A stretch of 64,000 nucleotides of DNA, taken from Prauserella halophila. GTDB lineage: Bacteria > Actinomycetota > Actinomycetes > Mycobacteriales > Pseudonocardiaceae. The notes below the pieces were generated by a model. The model had not been told where the DNA came from and ran no database searches. It worked only from the letters and a program-made list of their open reading frames with translations. Both the position numbers and the translations under genes were made by a program. The stretch is from positions 1-64,000 of the forward strand of contig NZ_JAMTCQ010000014.1 in assembly GCF_024171895.1 (NCBI RefSeq), written 5' to 3'. Positions 9,722 through 18,156 of this stretch are shown one piece after another; position 1 is the first letter of the stretch, and the number at the start of each line of letters is the position of its first letter.

Positions 9722-10390
9722 CTAGGGGCTCGCGGATGGTGCACGACGCATCGGCTGGAGCCGGGGTCCCTCCTCGGGGAGCGCAACAGGGGAGCCGACA
9801 TCGGCGAACCCGTGACGTTGGTACAACGCACGGTTGCGGGGCGTGCTCGCTTCCAGATACGTCGGTAGCCCTTTGCCGTCCGCGACGGCGAGCCCGTGGC
9901 GCAACATCGAACCACCGAGTCCACGACCACGGTATGCCGGCAGGACCGCCATCTGCTGCAGGTAAAAGTACGGTTCGTCAGGATGCCGTTGTGCGGTGAG
10001 TGCGCCGACCCGACGCACCCTGTCCACGTAGTCGCCGTAGACCTCCCGCAACAGCGCATCCGATTCGTCGGCGCTTGCGTCGGCGGCATCGGAGGTGTCG
10101 TCGCCCGCCGAACCGTCCGCTTCCAGCCACACGGAGAATCCCGCGAGTTGCTGCTGGAACTCGGTCACGACCAGAAGCTCGGCTTCCACCAGCTCCCGTA
10201 CGTACCGGTGGAACGCGGGGAGTTCGGGCAGCCGGCGCCTGCGATCCTCGTCGGGCAGCAGCCAGCTGGCCACCGCCTCGTCGTACGCGGCCTCGCCGTA
10301 CGCCGGCCCGATGACGTCGAGGTCTGCCGGTGTGGCGTGCCGCGTGGTGACGTCGGCCGGCGTCTCCCCGGCACTTGCGGGATCGGGCAT
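9722..10390 (-). CDS. GNAT-family N-acetyltransferase
   Basis: About 222 residues. TTRHATPADLDVIGPAY is a typical GNAT N-terminus. YFYLQQMAVLPAYRGRGLGGSML is the acetyl-CoA motif (core Q/RxxGxG/A as RGRGLG), and TYLEASTPRNRALYQRHGFADVG is the C-terminal substrate-side motif. I chose ATG at 10390 because GGAG lies 5 bp upstream; the frame stays open to a TTG at 10477. A low-complexity acidic stretch (DDTSDAADASADESD) interrupts the middle. The substrate cannot be inferred. Confidence 0.8.
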   Translation of the reverse strand: MPDPASAGETPADVTTRHATPADLDVIGPAYGEAAYDEAVASWLLPDEDRRRRLPELPAFHRYVRELVEAELLVVTEFQQQLAGFSVWLEADGSAGDDTSDAADASADESDALLREVYGDYVDRVRRVGALTAQRHPDEPYFYLQQMAVLPAYRGRGLGGSMLRHGLAVADGKGLPTYLEASTPRNRALYQRHGFADVGSPVALPEEGPRLQPMRRAPSASP

Positions 10391-10489
10391 GTGGGCTCCA
10401 GGCAGTCCGGTGGTTGCCGACGACATGCCGACAACGTCGCTCGTCCCGGAATAGTTCCCGTACGGCCACACGGGCAACGGGTCGCGGCC

Positions 10490-10792
10490 TCAGTTCAGTG
10501 CGGCGAGCAGTTCGCGGGCGAATTCGACGGGTTCGGCGCCGTAACCGATGTGTCCGCCGGGCAATTCGAGTACCGGGCGGCCCACCGTGTTCGCGACCTG
10601 TGCTCCGTCGAGAACGCTGCGGGAGAAGCCGCGCCGGTCGTAAGTCAGCACGGTGTAGCGCTGCGCCAGCTGATCAGCGAGCGCGGTGAAGACCCGCGCA
10701 TTCCCGGGCGCACCGGGGATCAACACGAGGAGTGGCCCATCGCCGCGTACTTCGTAGTAGAGCCGAGCTCCGGGAACGTGGAGGATGCTCAT
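10490..10792 (-). pseudogene. Alpha/beta hydrolase with internal deletion
   Basis: Only 100 residues. The N-terminus (MSILHVPGARLYYEVRG, LLVLIPGAPGNARVF, YTVLTYDRRGFSRS) is the start of an alpha/beta hydrolase of about 280 residues. It jumps in frame, near VLDGAQVANTVGRP, to the family's C-terminal end (VLELPGGHIGYGAEPVEFARELL). The whole middle is missing, including the nucleophile elbow GxSxG and the acidic residue. It should be inactive as a hydrolase. The ATG at 10792 has a good AAAGGA upstream, so it may still be translated. It follows the MarR fragment by 13 bp. Confidence 0.75.
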
Positions 10793-10805
10793 CTCTGTCC
10801 TTTCG

Positions 10806-11051
10806 CTACGAGCTTCGCTCGGGGTCGACCGGCGATGCTGGTTCGGCGCGCAAGCGGGCGGCGTGCCGGTACGCGATCTCGGTGGTGCCGGTCAGAAAGT
10901 CCGTGATCGTGGCCAGCTGGTCGGCGTCGAACCGTTCCAACAGCTCCTCGGACTCGGCGCGCAACGGATCGACAACCCGGCGAAGGTCGTCGAGCCCTTC
11001 CGGGACCGAACGGGGGTCTCCGACAACCCTGTCGACTGCGGCCAACGTCAT
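10806..11051 (-). pseudogene. MarR-type regulator, C-terminal fragment
   Basis: 81 residues (MTLAAVDRVVGD ... LRAEPASPVDPERSS). The segment VVDPLRAESEELLERFDADQLATITDFLTGTTEIAYRHAARLR is the helical dimerisation end typical of actinobacterial MarR regulators. The winged-helix DNA-binding half is absent: upstream is the divergent membrane gene. MarR regulators are often paired with alpha/beta hydrolases, and here both partners are truncated, which suggests one decayed operon. The family call rests on a short region. Confidence 0.5.
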
Positions 11052-11075
11052 GGCCGCAAGCTTTAGGCTCGGTGC

Positions 11076-11945
11076 GTGCGGAGCGAGTCGTCGGAACCGG
11101 AGCAGCCGGAGCAGCCGGAGGAACCGGACGTGCCGGACGTGCCGGCGCGGGCAGAGCAGTCGGCGCGGGCAGAGCAGCCGGGGCCGGCGGAGCAGCCGGC
11201 ATCGGAGCAGCCCGAGGTGCAGGACCGGCCGGAGGGGGCGGCGTCCCCCTCGCGTAGGCCGCCCGGGCCGGTGCTGCTGACGGTGGCGCTCGCGGTCGTG
11301 GTGGTCGTGGCGTCGCTGGTGGCGGCCGTGCTGTTGCGCCCGGACGCCGACCGCGAGGTGGCCGACGGGCTCTCGATGCCGACGGCGACGGCGGGCAACG
11401 GCTGCGCGGGCGGGCCGTGCCGGGTCGTCGCGTCGGCGTCGGTGAACGGCATGACGGTCGAGCTGTTGGCGGCCGAGCGCGGGTCGGCGGGCAGGCTGCG
11501 CGCGGGCGGGCCCGCGTCGGCGAGCGTGGCCGAGGTGGCCATCGGCACGATGGGGGTTCCGCTCAACCAGGACTCGCTGCGCTGCGAGGAGAGCGTGACG
11601 CCGGTGTGTCTCGTGCGCGGTCCGCACGACGGTGGCATGGTCGGCGAGCTCCACGTGTGGCAGGGCGACAGCTGGCGTTCCGACCAGCGGCCGTACTTCT
11701 CCGACGCGGGCAGCGTGACGCTCGACGACGTGGACAGTGACGACGTGCCCGAGGTGATCGTCGTCAGTCACGACTGCAGTGATGTCGACAGTGTCGCGGC
11801 GTGCCGGCAGGCGCCGGTGCTGGCCGAGGTGTTCGACCTGTCGGGCGGGACGGTCGGCTGTACGGGTACCTACGGTTCGCCGGGCTCGCTGCGGGGCTGG
11901 CCCGAGGTCGACGTCGAATTGTCCGAGCTCATGGCGTGCTCGTAA
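11076..11945 (+). CDS. Membrane-anchored protein of unknown function
   Basis: 289 residues. The first 60 are Pro/Glu/Ala-rich and cytoplasmic (repeated EQPEQPEEPDVPDV-like runs). One membrane helix (VLLTVALAVVVVVASLVAAVLL, about 67-88) leads to an exported domain of about 190 residues with five or more Cys residues (GNGCAGGPC, RCEESVTPVC, HDCSDVDSVAAC), likely disulfide-bonded. SVTLDDVDSDDVPEVIVVSHDC resembles a VCBS/FG-GAP-like Asp-rich loop. I do not recognise the family. A TAGGCT hexamer 6 bp before the GTG and no Shine-Dalgarno suggest a leaderless start. Confidence 0.75.
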   Translation: MRSESSEPEQPEQPEEPDVPDVPARAEQSARAEQPGPAEQPASEQPEVQDRPEGAASPSRRPPGPVLLTVALAVVVVVASLVAAVLLRPDADREVADGLSMPTATAGNGCAGGPCRVVASASVNGMTVELLAAERGSAGRLRAGGPASASVAEVAIGTMGVPLNQDSLRCEESVTPVCLVRGPHDGGMVGELHVWQGDSWRSDQRPYFSDAGSVTLDDVDSDDVPEVIVVSHDCSDVDSVAACRQAPVLAEVFDLSGGTVGCTGTYGSPGSLRGWPEVDVELSELMACS

Positions 11946-12020
11946 CGCACCGTCACGACTCCGCTGGTCCGAACCGGTCATCGGCCTGTGAACCGGATCT
12001 CACGAACTCGTCTTTTCATC

Positions 12021-12034
12021 TAAGGCTTACCTAA
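12021..12034 (-). promoter_or_regulatory. Iron box 1 (IdeR/DmdR-type operator, weaker copy)
   Basis: TAAGGCTTACCTAA at 12021-12034; read on the minus strand it gives TTAGGTAAGCCTTA. It matches the left half of the actinobacterial IdeR/DmdR consensus TTAGGTTAGGCTAACCTAA and deviates in the right half. It lies 30 bp upstream of the second box, as expected for paired iron-repressor dimers. Confidence 0.75.
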
Positions 12035-12051
12035 CGTACGGTTCTCATTCG

Positions 12052-12067
12052 TTAGGTAAGGCTAACC
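12052..12067 (+). promoter_or_regulatory. Iron box 2 (IdeR/DmdR-type operator)
   Basis: TTAGGTAAGGCTAACC matches the first 16 bases of TTAGGTTAGGCTAACCTAA with one mismatch. It ends immediately before an ATG at 12068. It should repress the whole siderophore operon when Fe(II) is plentiful. The TAGGTA/TAAGGC inside the box could double as the -10 element, so the repressor would sit on the promoter itself. Confidence 0.88.
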
Positions 12068-12241
12068 ATGATGTCGCTGGCTGTGATGTCGTTGCCTGCG
12101 AGGTCGCTGGCTGCGACGTCGCTGATCGGACGTCACCGATCGGACGTCGAGGTTCGGCTCGACCGCCGGGAACGGCCGGCGATCGCGAGCCCCGGCGAGA
12201 AGCGAGGAGTGAACGACGTGTCTCTCGAGGGAGTTGTCTGA
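12068..12241 (+). CDS. Possible leader ORF of the siderophore operon (57 codons)
   Basis: An uninterrupted frame from ATG at 12068 ([10 protein letters not shown]...) to TGA at 12239-12241. The first base of dhbC's GTG follows the stop directly. The peptide is basic in its middle ([16 protein letters not shown]) and ends NDVSLEGVV. It has no recognisable domain and lacks MbtH signatures. No Shine-Dalgarno precedes it, but a TAGGTA/TAAGGC hexamer 5-9 bp upstream fits the leaderless pattern seen elsewhere in the window. Internal short repeats (TCGCTGGCTG; GATCGGACGTC twice) could equally mean non-coding DNA. Translation is unproven. Confidence 0.35.
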   Translation: MMSLAVMSLPARSLAATSLIGRHRSDVEVRLDRRERPAIASPGEKRGVNDVSLEGVV

Positions 12242-13441
12242 GTGTCCTCACCGGTCCTGGCGCGGCCACGGCCCCAGTACGACGCCGCCGACCTGTTGAC
12301 GGCGTACCTGCCCGGCTCGTTCTACTACTCGTCGCCGCGGGGAACGCTGCTCGCCGACGGGGTGCACGCCGCCGTGGCCGCCGAGCCGGGTGCGTCCCGT
12401 GCCGGAGCGGCCGCCCGCGCACTCGCCGACGCCCGCGCGGCGGGCCTGGCCGATCCGATCGTCGCAGGCGCCCTCGGGTTCCGGCCCGACGACGCGGCGA
12501 GCCTGGTCGTGCCCGCCCTCGTCCGCCGCGCGCCTGCGCCCGACGCGACGACCGCCGCTGCGGCCGCGTCGGCACCGGTCCGCGCGAGCCGGATCGTCAC
12601 GCCGCAGCCCGATCCCGCCGACTACGTCGACGCCGTCCGCAGGGCACTGCTGCACATCGAGACCGGCGACATCGACAAGGTCGTCCTCGCGCGGGCGCTC
12701 GACGTCACCGCCGAGGCGCCGGTGTCCGTACCGCCGCTGCTGGCGCGCCTCGTGCATGCCGACCCGGCCGCGCACGCCTTCGCCGTCGACGTCACCGCAC
12801 CCGGCGACCCGGCCGCCCGCACCCTGTTCGGCGCCAGCCCCGAACTGCTGATCTCCCGCCGTGGCCGCACCGTCACCGTCAACCCGCTGGCCGGTTCCCG
12901 GCCGCGCAGCGCCGACGACGCGGAGAACCGCAGGCGCATCGACGACCTGCGCACGGCCGCCAAGGACCGCGCGGAGCACGACCTCGTCATCCGCCAGGTC
13001 GCCGCCGTGCTCCGGACGTTCTGCTCCGGCCTCGACGTGCCCGAGCCCGAGGTCGTCGGCACGCCGGCGATGTGGCACCTGTCGACCCGCATCACCGGCA
13101 CGCTCGCCGAGCCCGGCGATCCCGCCTCGTCGTCGCTGGCCCTCGCGGAGGCGCTGCACCCGACCCCGGCCGTGTGCGGGGTGCCGACGAGCACGGCCCG
13201 CGACGTCATCGCCGACCTCGAACCCGCGGGCCGCGGCTACTACTCCGGGCTGGTCGGCTGGACCGATGCCGACGGCGACGGCGAATGGGTCGTGACGATC
13301 CGCTGCGCCGAGGCGTCCGAGGAGACCGTGCGCGTGCACGCGGGCGCGGGCATCGTGGCCGGATCCGACCCGGAGGCGGAGCTGGCCGAGACGCGGGCGA
13401 AGTTCCGCACCCTGCTGGGAGCGCTGGGGGTGGCCGAGTGA
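12242..13441 (+). CDS. dhbC: Isochorismate synthase
   Basis: 399 residues of the EntC/DhbC/MenF chorismate-binding family. It converts chorismate to isochorismate, the first committed step to 2,3-dihydroxybenzoate. Motifs: [11 protein letters not shown] (carrying the general-base Lys), [55 protein letters not shown], and [17 protein letters not shown] (Mg/substrate binding). GTG at 12242 follows GAGGGAG by 8 bp and abuts the upstream 57-codon frame. Its stop overlaps the dhbE start (GTGA), so the two are translationally coupled. Iron-regulated through the boxes at 12021-12067. Confidence 0.95.
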   Translation: MSSPVLARPRPQYDAADLLTAYLPGSFYYSSPRGTLLADGVHAAVAAEPGASRAGAAARALADARAAGLADPIVAGALGFRPDDAASLVVPALVRRAPAPDATTAAAAASAPVRASRIVTPQPDPADYVDAVRRALLHIETGDIDKVVLARALDVTAEAPVSVPPLLARLVHADPAAHAFAVDVTAPGDPAARTLFGASPELLISRRGRTVTVNPLAGSRPRSADDAENRRRIDDLRTAAKDRAEHDLVIRQVAAVLRTFCSGLDVPEPEVVGTPAMWHLSTRITGTLAEPGDPASSSLALAEALHPTPAVCGVPTSTARDVIADLEPAGRGYYSGLVGWTDADGDGEWVVTIRCAEASEETVRVHAGAGIVAGSDPEAELAETRAKFRTLLGALGVAE

Positions 13442-15138
13442 ACCCCGGCCCTGCCGCGAATCCCGGATCCGCCGTGAACCCCGGCCCTGCCGCGAGTTCC
13501 GGACCCGATTTCACGCCCTGGCCCGCCGAGGAGGCGGCACGGTACCGGGCGCTGGGCCACTGGCGCGGGCAGACGTTCGGCACCTGGCTCAGCGGCCTGG
13601 CCGCCGCCTACGCCGGGCGCACCGCGGTCGTGGGCGTCAGCGCGGCGACGGGCGAGCAGGTGCGCTGGACCTACGCCGAGCTCGACGAGCGGGCGCATCG
13701 CCTCGCCGCCGGGTTCGCGGCCCGGGGCATCGAGGCCGGCGAGCGGGTGCTCGTGCAGCTGCCGAACGTCGCCGAGTACGTCCCGGTGCTCTTCGGCCTG
13801 TGGCGGGCCGGTGCGCTGCCGGTGTTCGCGCTGCCCGCGCACCGGCATTCCGAGCTGGTGCACTTCGCCTCGCACGCGGAGGCGGCGGCGATCGTCACGG
13901 TCGGCGAGCACGAGCGCCACGACTACGCCGCCGAGGCGCACTCGGTGGCCGATGAGGTGGCGCCGGTGCGCCGCGTGTTCGTCGTCGGCAGCGACGAGTT
14001 CGCCGAGCTGGCGGCCACCGAGCCGAGGGAGCTGCCCGACCCGGACCCCGGGGCGCCCGCGTTCCTGCAGCTGTCGGGCGGCAGCACGGGAATGTCCAAA
14101 CTGATCCCGCGCACGCACGACGACTACCTCTACAGCGTCCGCGAGAGCGCCCGGATCTGCCGGCTGCGCCCCGACAGCGTGTACCTCGTGGTGCTGCCCG
14201 CCGCGCACAACTATCCGATGAGTTCGCCGGGCATCCTCGGTGCGCTGCACGCAGGCTCGACCGTGGTCCTCTCGCCGCGACCGGACGCGGACACGGCGTT
14301 CGCGCTCGTCGAGTCCGAGGGCGTGACGATGTGCGGGGTCGTGCCTCCGCTGGCCGCCGCCTGGGTGCAGGCCGCGGCGCGCACGACGCGGGATCTGTCC
14401 ACATTGGAGGTACTGCTCGTCGGCGGTGCCAAGTGCGGGCGGGAACTCGCCGAGCGCATCGAACCCGCGCTGGGTTGCCGGCTGCAGCAGGTGTTCGGCA
14501 TGGCCGAGGGACTCGTCTTCTACACCCGCCTCGACGACCCCGACGAACTGGTCCTGTCCACCCAGGGCAGGCCGATCTCCCTCGACGACGAGATTCGCGT
14601 GGTGAACCCCGACGATCCGGAGGCGAGTGCGGCCGACGTCGTCGAACCGGGTCAGGCGGGCGCGCTGCTGACTCGCGGGCCGTACACGATCCGTGGCTAC
14701 TACCGGGCCGCCGAGCACAACGCGACGGCGTTCACGGCCGACGGTTTCTACCGCACCGGCGATCTGGTGCGGCTGCACCCGTCCGGGCACGTCGAGGTCG
14801 TCGGCCGCGTGAAGGAGCAGATCAACCGCGGCGGGGAGAAGGTCGCACCCGAGGAGGTCGAGAACCACCTCATGGCCCACTCCGGCGTTCTCGACGCCGC
14901 GCTCGTCGGGGTGGCCGACGCGTTCCTCGGCGAGCGGACGTGCGCCTACGTGGTGCCGGTCGACGGGGCCGAGCCCGCCGAGGCCGAGCTGCGGCGCTTC
15001 GTGCGCGAACGGGGTGTCGCGGCGTACAAGGTCCCGGACCGGGTCGTGCTCACCGCCGAGTTCCCCACCACCGGCGTCGGCAAGACGAGCAAACGGGAGC
15101 TGCGGGCCGTGCTCGCGGACCAGGCGAAGAACGGGTGA
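13438..15138 (+). CDS. dhbE: 2,3-dihydroxybenzoate-AMP ligase
   Basis: 566 residues. It activates DHB with ATP and loads it onto the aryl carrier protein at 15835. ANL-enzyme motifs: [18 protein letters not shown] (P-loop), [44 protein letters not shown], and [10 protein letters not shown] with the catalytic Lys. [11 protein letters not shown] holds the Asn that in DhbE/EntE contacts the catechol hydroxyl, which supports an aryl rather than amino acid substrate. The first 24 codons contain a 36-bp duplication (two VNPGPAA blocks), so translation may instead begin at the second GTG, 13474. Overlaps dhbC by 4 bp. Confidence 0.94.
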   Translation: MNPGPAANPGSAVNPGPAASSGPDFTPWPAEEAARYRALGHWRGQTFGTWLSGLAAAYAGRTAVVGVSAATGEQVRWTYAELDERAHRLAAGFAARGIEAGERVLVQLPNVAEYVPVLFGLWRAGALPVFALPAHRHSELVHFASHAEAAAIVTVGEHERHDYAAEAHSVADEVAPVRRVFVVGSDEFAELAATEPRELPDPDPGAPAFLQLSGGSTGMSKLIPRTHDDYLYSVRESARICRLRPDSVYLVVLPAAHNYPMSSPGILGALHAGSTVVLSPRPDADTAFALVESEGVTMCGVVPPLAAAWVQAAARTTRDLSTLEVLLVGGAKCGRELAERIEPALGCRLQQVFGMAEGLVFYTRLDDPDELVLSTQGRPISLDDEIRVVNPDDPEASAADVVEPGQAGALLTRGPYTIRGYYRAAEHNATAFTADGFYRTGDLVRLHPSGHVEVVGRVKEQINRGGEKVAPEEVENHLMAHSGVLDAALVGVADAFLGERTCAYVVPVDGAEPAEAELRRFVRERGVAAYKVPDRVVLTAEFPTTGVGKTSKRELRAVLADQAKNG

Positions 15139-15809
15139 TGTCGATGTCCCTGCCGAAGATCGAGCCCTACGCGCTGCCCGGGGCCGGGGAGTTGCCGGCG
15201 TCGCGGGTGGACTGGCGTCTCGAGGCGGACCGGTCCGCGCTGCTCGTGCACGACATGCAGCGGTACTTCATGCGCCCGTACACGGGAGCGCCGATCCCGG
15301 AGATGACCGCCAACATCGCCGCGCTGGCCGCGGCGTGCCGGCAGCGGGGCGTCCCGGTGTTCTACACCGCCCAGCCCGCGACCCCGCCGCCCGGCGAACG
15401 CGGGCTGCAGGCCGACTTCTGGGGCCAGGGCATGCGGGCGCACGTCGACGACGATCCGCACGTGGCCGACATCGTCGGCGAACTGACTCCCGCCGACGGC
15501 GACACGGTGCTGACGAAGTGGCGCTACAGCGCGTTCCAGCGCAGCGACTTCGCCGAACGCCTCGCCGCCGCGGGCCGGGACCAGCTGATGATCACCGGTG
15601 TGTACGCCCACATCGGCTGCCAGGCCACCGCGCAGGAGGCGTTCATGCGCGACGTGCGGCCGTTCCTCGTCGCCGACGCGCTCGCCGATTTCTCCAGGGA
15701 CCGCCACGACCAGGCGTGCGCCTACGTGGCCGGGTGCTGCGGCGCCGTCGTCGGCACCGCGACCGCCCGCGCCGCACTCGCCGCACCCGTCACCGCGGCC
15801 GCACTGTAG
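15138..15809 (+). CDS. dhbB: Isochorismatase (no carrier domain)
   Basis: 223 residues. It hydrolyses isochorismate to 2,3-dihydro-2,3-dihydroxybenzoate and pyruvate. SALLVHDMQRYFMRPY has the catalytic Asp39. TVLTKWRYSAF has the catalytic Lys, and ITGVYAHIGCQATAQEA is the family loop. In EntB and DhbB an aryl carrier domain follows in the same polypeptide; here the protein stops and the carrier is a separate gene 25 bp downstream. The ATG at 15138 overlaps the dhbE stop (TGATG); a second ATG lies at 15144. Confidence 0.94.
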   Translation: MSMSLPKIEPYALPGAGELPASRVDWRLEADRSALLVHDMQRYFMRPYTGAPIPEMTANIAALAAACRQRGVPVFYTAQPATPPPGERGLQADFWGQGMRAHVDDDPHVADIVGELTPADGDTVLTKWRYSAFQRSDFAERLAAAGRDQLMITGVYAHIGCQATAQEAFMRDVRPFLVADALADFSRDRHDQACAYVAGCCGAVVGTATARAALAAPVTAAAL

Positions 15810-15834
15810 ACCACCGTCGACGGAGGGAACGATC

Positions 15835-16095
15835 ATGACGGAACCGACCACGGGCGCGAGCGCCCTGACCGCCGAGCAGATCCGCGCCGAGGTCGCCGAC
15901 CTGCTCGGCCGCGATGCGGGCGACATCGCCGCCGACGAGAACCTCCTCGACGCGGGCCTCGACTCGATCCGCATCATGAGCCTGATCGAACGCTGGCGCG
16001 CGGCGGGTGCCGACGCGGTGGAATTCCCCGATCTGGCCGAACAACCCGAACTCGGCCACTGGATCGCCCTGCTGACCGAGGAGAACCCCGCATGA
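15835..16095 (+). CDS. Stand-alone aryl carrier protein
   Basis: 86 residues, a single four-helix carrier domain. LLDAGLDSIRIMSLIERW holds Ser44, the phosphopantetheine attachment site. It should carry DHB from DhbE to the first condensation domain of the NRPS. GGAGGG lies 7 bp before the ATG, a strong ribosome site, as would suit a carrier needed in excess. Its stop overlaps the start of the next small frame (ATGA). It corresponds to the C-terminal domain of EntB, here uncoupled from the isochorismatase. Confidence 0.93.
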   Translation: MTEPTTGASALTAEQIRAEVADLLGRDAGDIAADENLLDAGLDSIRIMSLIERWRAAGADAVEFPDLAEQPELGHWIALLTEENPA

Positions 16096-16211
16096 CCATT
16101 GATCGCGGCGCCACCGGTCATGTGGCCGACCGGGCCGGGCCCTCGTTGCGGCATGCGTTTTCGCCGCAATCGGGGAGGGTGTCCCGCAGAACACAGGAGT
16201 CGGGGGCATGA
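16092..16211 (+). CDS. Possible 39-codon ORF between carrier protein and reductase
   Basis: ATG at 16092 overlaps the carrier stop by 4 bp, and the TGA at 16209-16211 overlaps the ATG of the next gene, so the frame exactly bridges the two genes. The peptide (MTIDRGATGHVADRAGPSLR...) is basic, has no recognised domain and no membrane segment. It may be a genuine small protein or a device for translational coupling across a 112-bp gap. Chance is also possible in GC-rich DNA. Confidence 0.35.
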   Translation: MTIDRGATGHVADRAGPSLRHAFSPQSGRVSRRTQESGA

Positions 16212-17068
16212 CGCGGACCGATCACCGCCATCGTCATCTCGACCGCATCGCCGAGGTGCGGGCGGGCGAGGGCGCCGAGAAGGTCGGCTACCCGATCGGC
16301 ATCCGCACCGTGGAGGTCGTCGGCACCGAACCGGTCGGGTCCGGCCTCATCCGTCTCACCCTCGGCGGGTCCGGATTGGACGGATTCGAGGCCCACGTTC
16401 CCGACGAGCACGTCAAACTCGTCTTCGCCGACCCCGACGGCACACTCCGGCTGCCCGAGCCGAACGGCACCATGCTGTCGTGGCCGCGGCCCTCGCCGAC
16501 GTCCCGGGAGTACACGGTCCGCCGGTTCGACCCCGCGGCGCGGCACCTCGACATCGACATCGCGGTGCACGACGGCGGTCTCGCGGCCGAGTGGGCACGC
16601 ACCGCCCGCGTGGGCGAGCCCGTCCACGTCGCGGGCCCGCCCGGTGGGCTGGTCGTCCCCGACAGTTACGACAAGTACCTGCTCGCAGGCGATATCACCG
16701 CCCTGCCCGCCATCGCCCGGTGGCTCGAGGAGATGCCGCCGAGTGCCGAGGGCTGGGCCGTCGTCGAGGTCGCCGACGCCGGTGAGCAGATCCCGCTCGA
16801 CGGGCCCGACGGCGTCGAGGTCCGCTGGCTCCACCGGGCAGGCGCACGTGCCGGGACCGCCGATCTGCTCGAGCCGGCGCTGCGGTCGCTCCCGGTTCCC
16901 GGTCCGTCCGATGAGGACAGCCTCTACGTGTGGCTCGCCGGTGAGGCGGGCACGCTGAAGCCGCTGCGCCGGTGGGTCCGCGACGAGCTCCGCCTCGCCA
17001 AGGGTGACTACGACATCACCGGCTACTGGAAGCTCGGCATCGCCGACTACGACGACGACCACCACTGA
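16208..17068 (+). CDS. Siderophore-interacting protein, ferric-siderophore reductase
   Basis: 286 residues of the SIP/ViuB family. These flavoproteins reduce the ferric siderophore after import and release Fe(II). SREYTVRRFD is the FAD-binding RxYTxR motif. DIAVHDGGLAAEWARTARVGEPVHVAGPPGG is the FAD domain end, and YLLAGDITALPAIARWLEEMP with WLAGEAGTLKPLRRWVRDEL form the NAD(P)H-binding half. The C-terminal GYWKLGIADYD is typical. The coupling with the ABC importer genes just downstream fits uptake and iron release. Confidence 0.92.
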   Translation: MTRTDHRHRHLDRIAEVRAGEGAEKVGYPIGIRTVEVVGTEPVGSGLIRLTLGGSGLDGFEAHVPDEHVKLVFADPDGTLRLPEPNGTMLSWPRPSPTSREYTVRRFDPAARHLDIDIAVHDGGLAAEWARTARVGEPVHVAGPPGGLVVPDSYDKYLLAGDITALPAIARWLEEMPPSAEGWAVVEVADAGEQIPLDGPDGVEVRWLHRAGARAGTADLLEPALRSLPVPGPSDEDSLYVWLAGEAGTLKPLRRWVRDELRLAKGDYDITGYWKLGIADYDDDHH

Positions 17069-17115
17069 TTTCCCGGCCACCACTGATTTCCCGGCCCACA
17101 ACTGAATCCCCGACC
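17069..17115 (+). repeat. Short direct repeat upstream of the binding-protein gene
   Basis: CACTGATTTCCCGGCC occurs twice in a row (first copy around 17063-17078, overlapping the preceding stop; second 17081-17096), followed by a degenerate CAACTGAATCCCCGACCC. No iron box is visible in this 76-bp gap, so the importer is probably expressed from the operon promoter upstream. Confidence 0.6.
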
Positions 17116-17144
17116 CCCATCGAGTTGTTCAAGGACGAAAAACG

Positions 17145-18146
17145 ATGTCTCTACTCAGATCCCGCCTCGCCAAGGGCGCGGCCACCGCGGCGACCCTCGC
17201 ACTGACCGTCGGCCTCTCCGCGTGCGGTGCCGCCGGCGGCGAACAGTCCGACGGTGCGACCCGCCAGTTCGAGGCCGACAACGGCACCGTCGAGATCCCC
17301 GAGAATCCCGAGCGCGTCGTCGCCACCGGCTATGCCGTGCCCACGCTGATCGAGGCCGGCGCCCCGCTCGTCGGCATCTCCTCCTGGGAGCGCGGCGAAC
17401 CGCTGATGTCCGACGAGGACCTCACGACCTACGAGGAGCTGCCGCGCATCGCCGGTGAGACCGCGGCGGAGACGAACTACGACGCCATCGCCGAGCAGGA
17501 CCCCGATCTCATCGTCATCGGCGTGCCGAAGCCCATCTTCGGCGAGATCGACGCCGAGCGCCTCGAATCGATCGCGCCCGTGGTGGCCATCGGCCCGAAC
17601 GTGCCGTCGGCGTGGCGGGAGGTCTCCCGCACGCAGGCCGACGCGGCCGGTGCGCTCGAGCAGTTCGACCAGGTCAAGGACGAGTACGACACGAGGGCCG
17701 ACGAGCTGAAGCAGAAGTACGCCGACGTCCTGCCGGATCTGAAGCTGGCCCACGTCGGCGGCTACGGCGAGGTCGAGAACGGCAACTTCCAGCGGGAGTT
17801 CGACGGTTCGTGGGGCACGAACATCGCCAATGACATCGGTGCGCAGTACTACGGCGAGGTCGCCGAGAAGGGCAAGGGTTCCCGCGCGGTCAGCGAGTAC
17901 CCGTCGCTCGAGGAACTGCCTTCGGCCATGCAGGAGGCCGACGCGATCACCTACACCGTCGACCCCGACGGGTCCGCACCCCAGCCCGTCGGGTACGTCC
18001 TCGACTCGAACCTGTGGAAGAACCTGCCCGCGGTGGAAGACGACATGACGTTCCCGGTCAAGTACACCGAGGCGGCGACGTACGGCCAGGCGAAGCAGAC
18101 ACTCGACGCGCTGGACGAGACGTTCGCACCCCTGCTGAAGAAGTGA
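17145..18146 (+). CDS. Ferric-siderophore ABC transporter, substrate-binding lipoprotein
   Basis: 333 residues. An N-terminal lipoprotein signal (RLAKGAATAATLALTVG) ends in the lipobox LSAC with Cys27 lipidated, so it is anchored outside the membrane. The class III binding-protein fold is evident: VEIPENPERVVATGYAVPTLIEAG, IAEQDPDLIVIG, ESIAPVVAIGP, then a long helix (residues about 165-195) linking the two lobes. FepB/FhuD-like. Its substrate is presumably the product of the neighbouring NRPS. Followed at 10 bp by the first permease. Confidence 0.93.
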   Translation: MSLLRSRLAKGAATAATLALTVGLSACGAAGGEQSDGATRQFEADNGTVEIPENPERVVATGYAVPTLIEAGAPLVGISSWERGEPLMSDEDLTTYEELPRIAGETAAETNYDAIAEQDPDLIVIGVPKPIFGEIDAERLESIAPVVAIGPNVPSAWREVSRTQADAAGALEQFDQVKDEYDTRADELKQKYADVLPDLKLAHVGGYGEVENGNFQREFDGSWGTNIANDIGAQYYGEVAEKGKGSRAVSEYPSLEELPSAMQEADAITYTVDPDGSAPQPVGYVLDSNLWKNLPAVEDDMTFPVKYTEAATYGQAKQTLDALDETFAPLLKK

Positions 18147-18156
18147 CGCGACGGCC

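Noticed and set aside
10806-11981. Minus-strand frame of 391 codons extending the MarR-like fragment
   Set aside because: Only the last 81 residues look like protein; the rest is antisense to the membrane gene at 11076 and is compositionally a shadow.
12068-12241. The 57-codon frame as an MbtH protein
   Set aside because: Lacks the conserved Trp/Pro residues and the N-x-E-x-Q-x-S pattern of MbtH.
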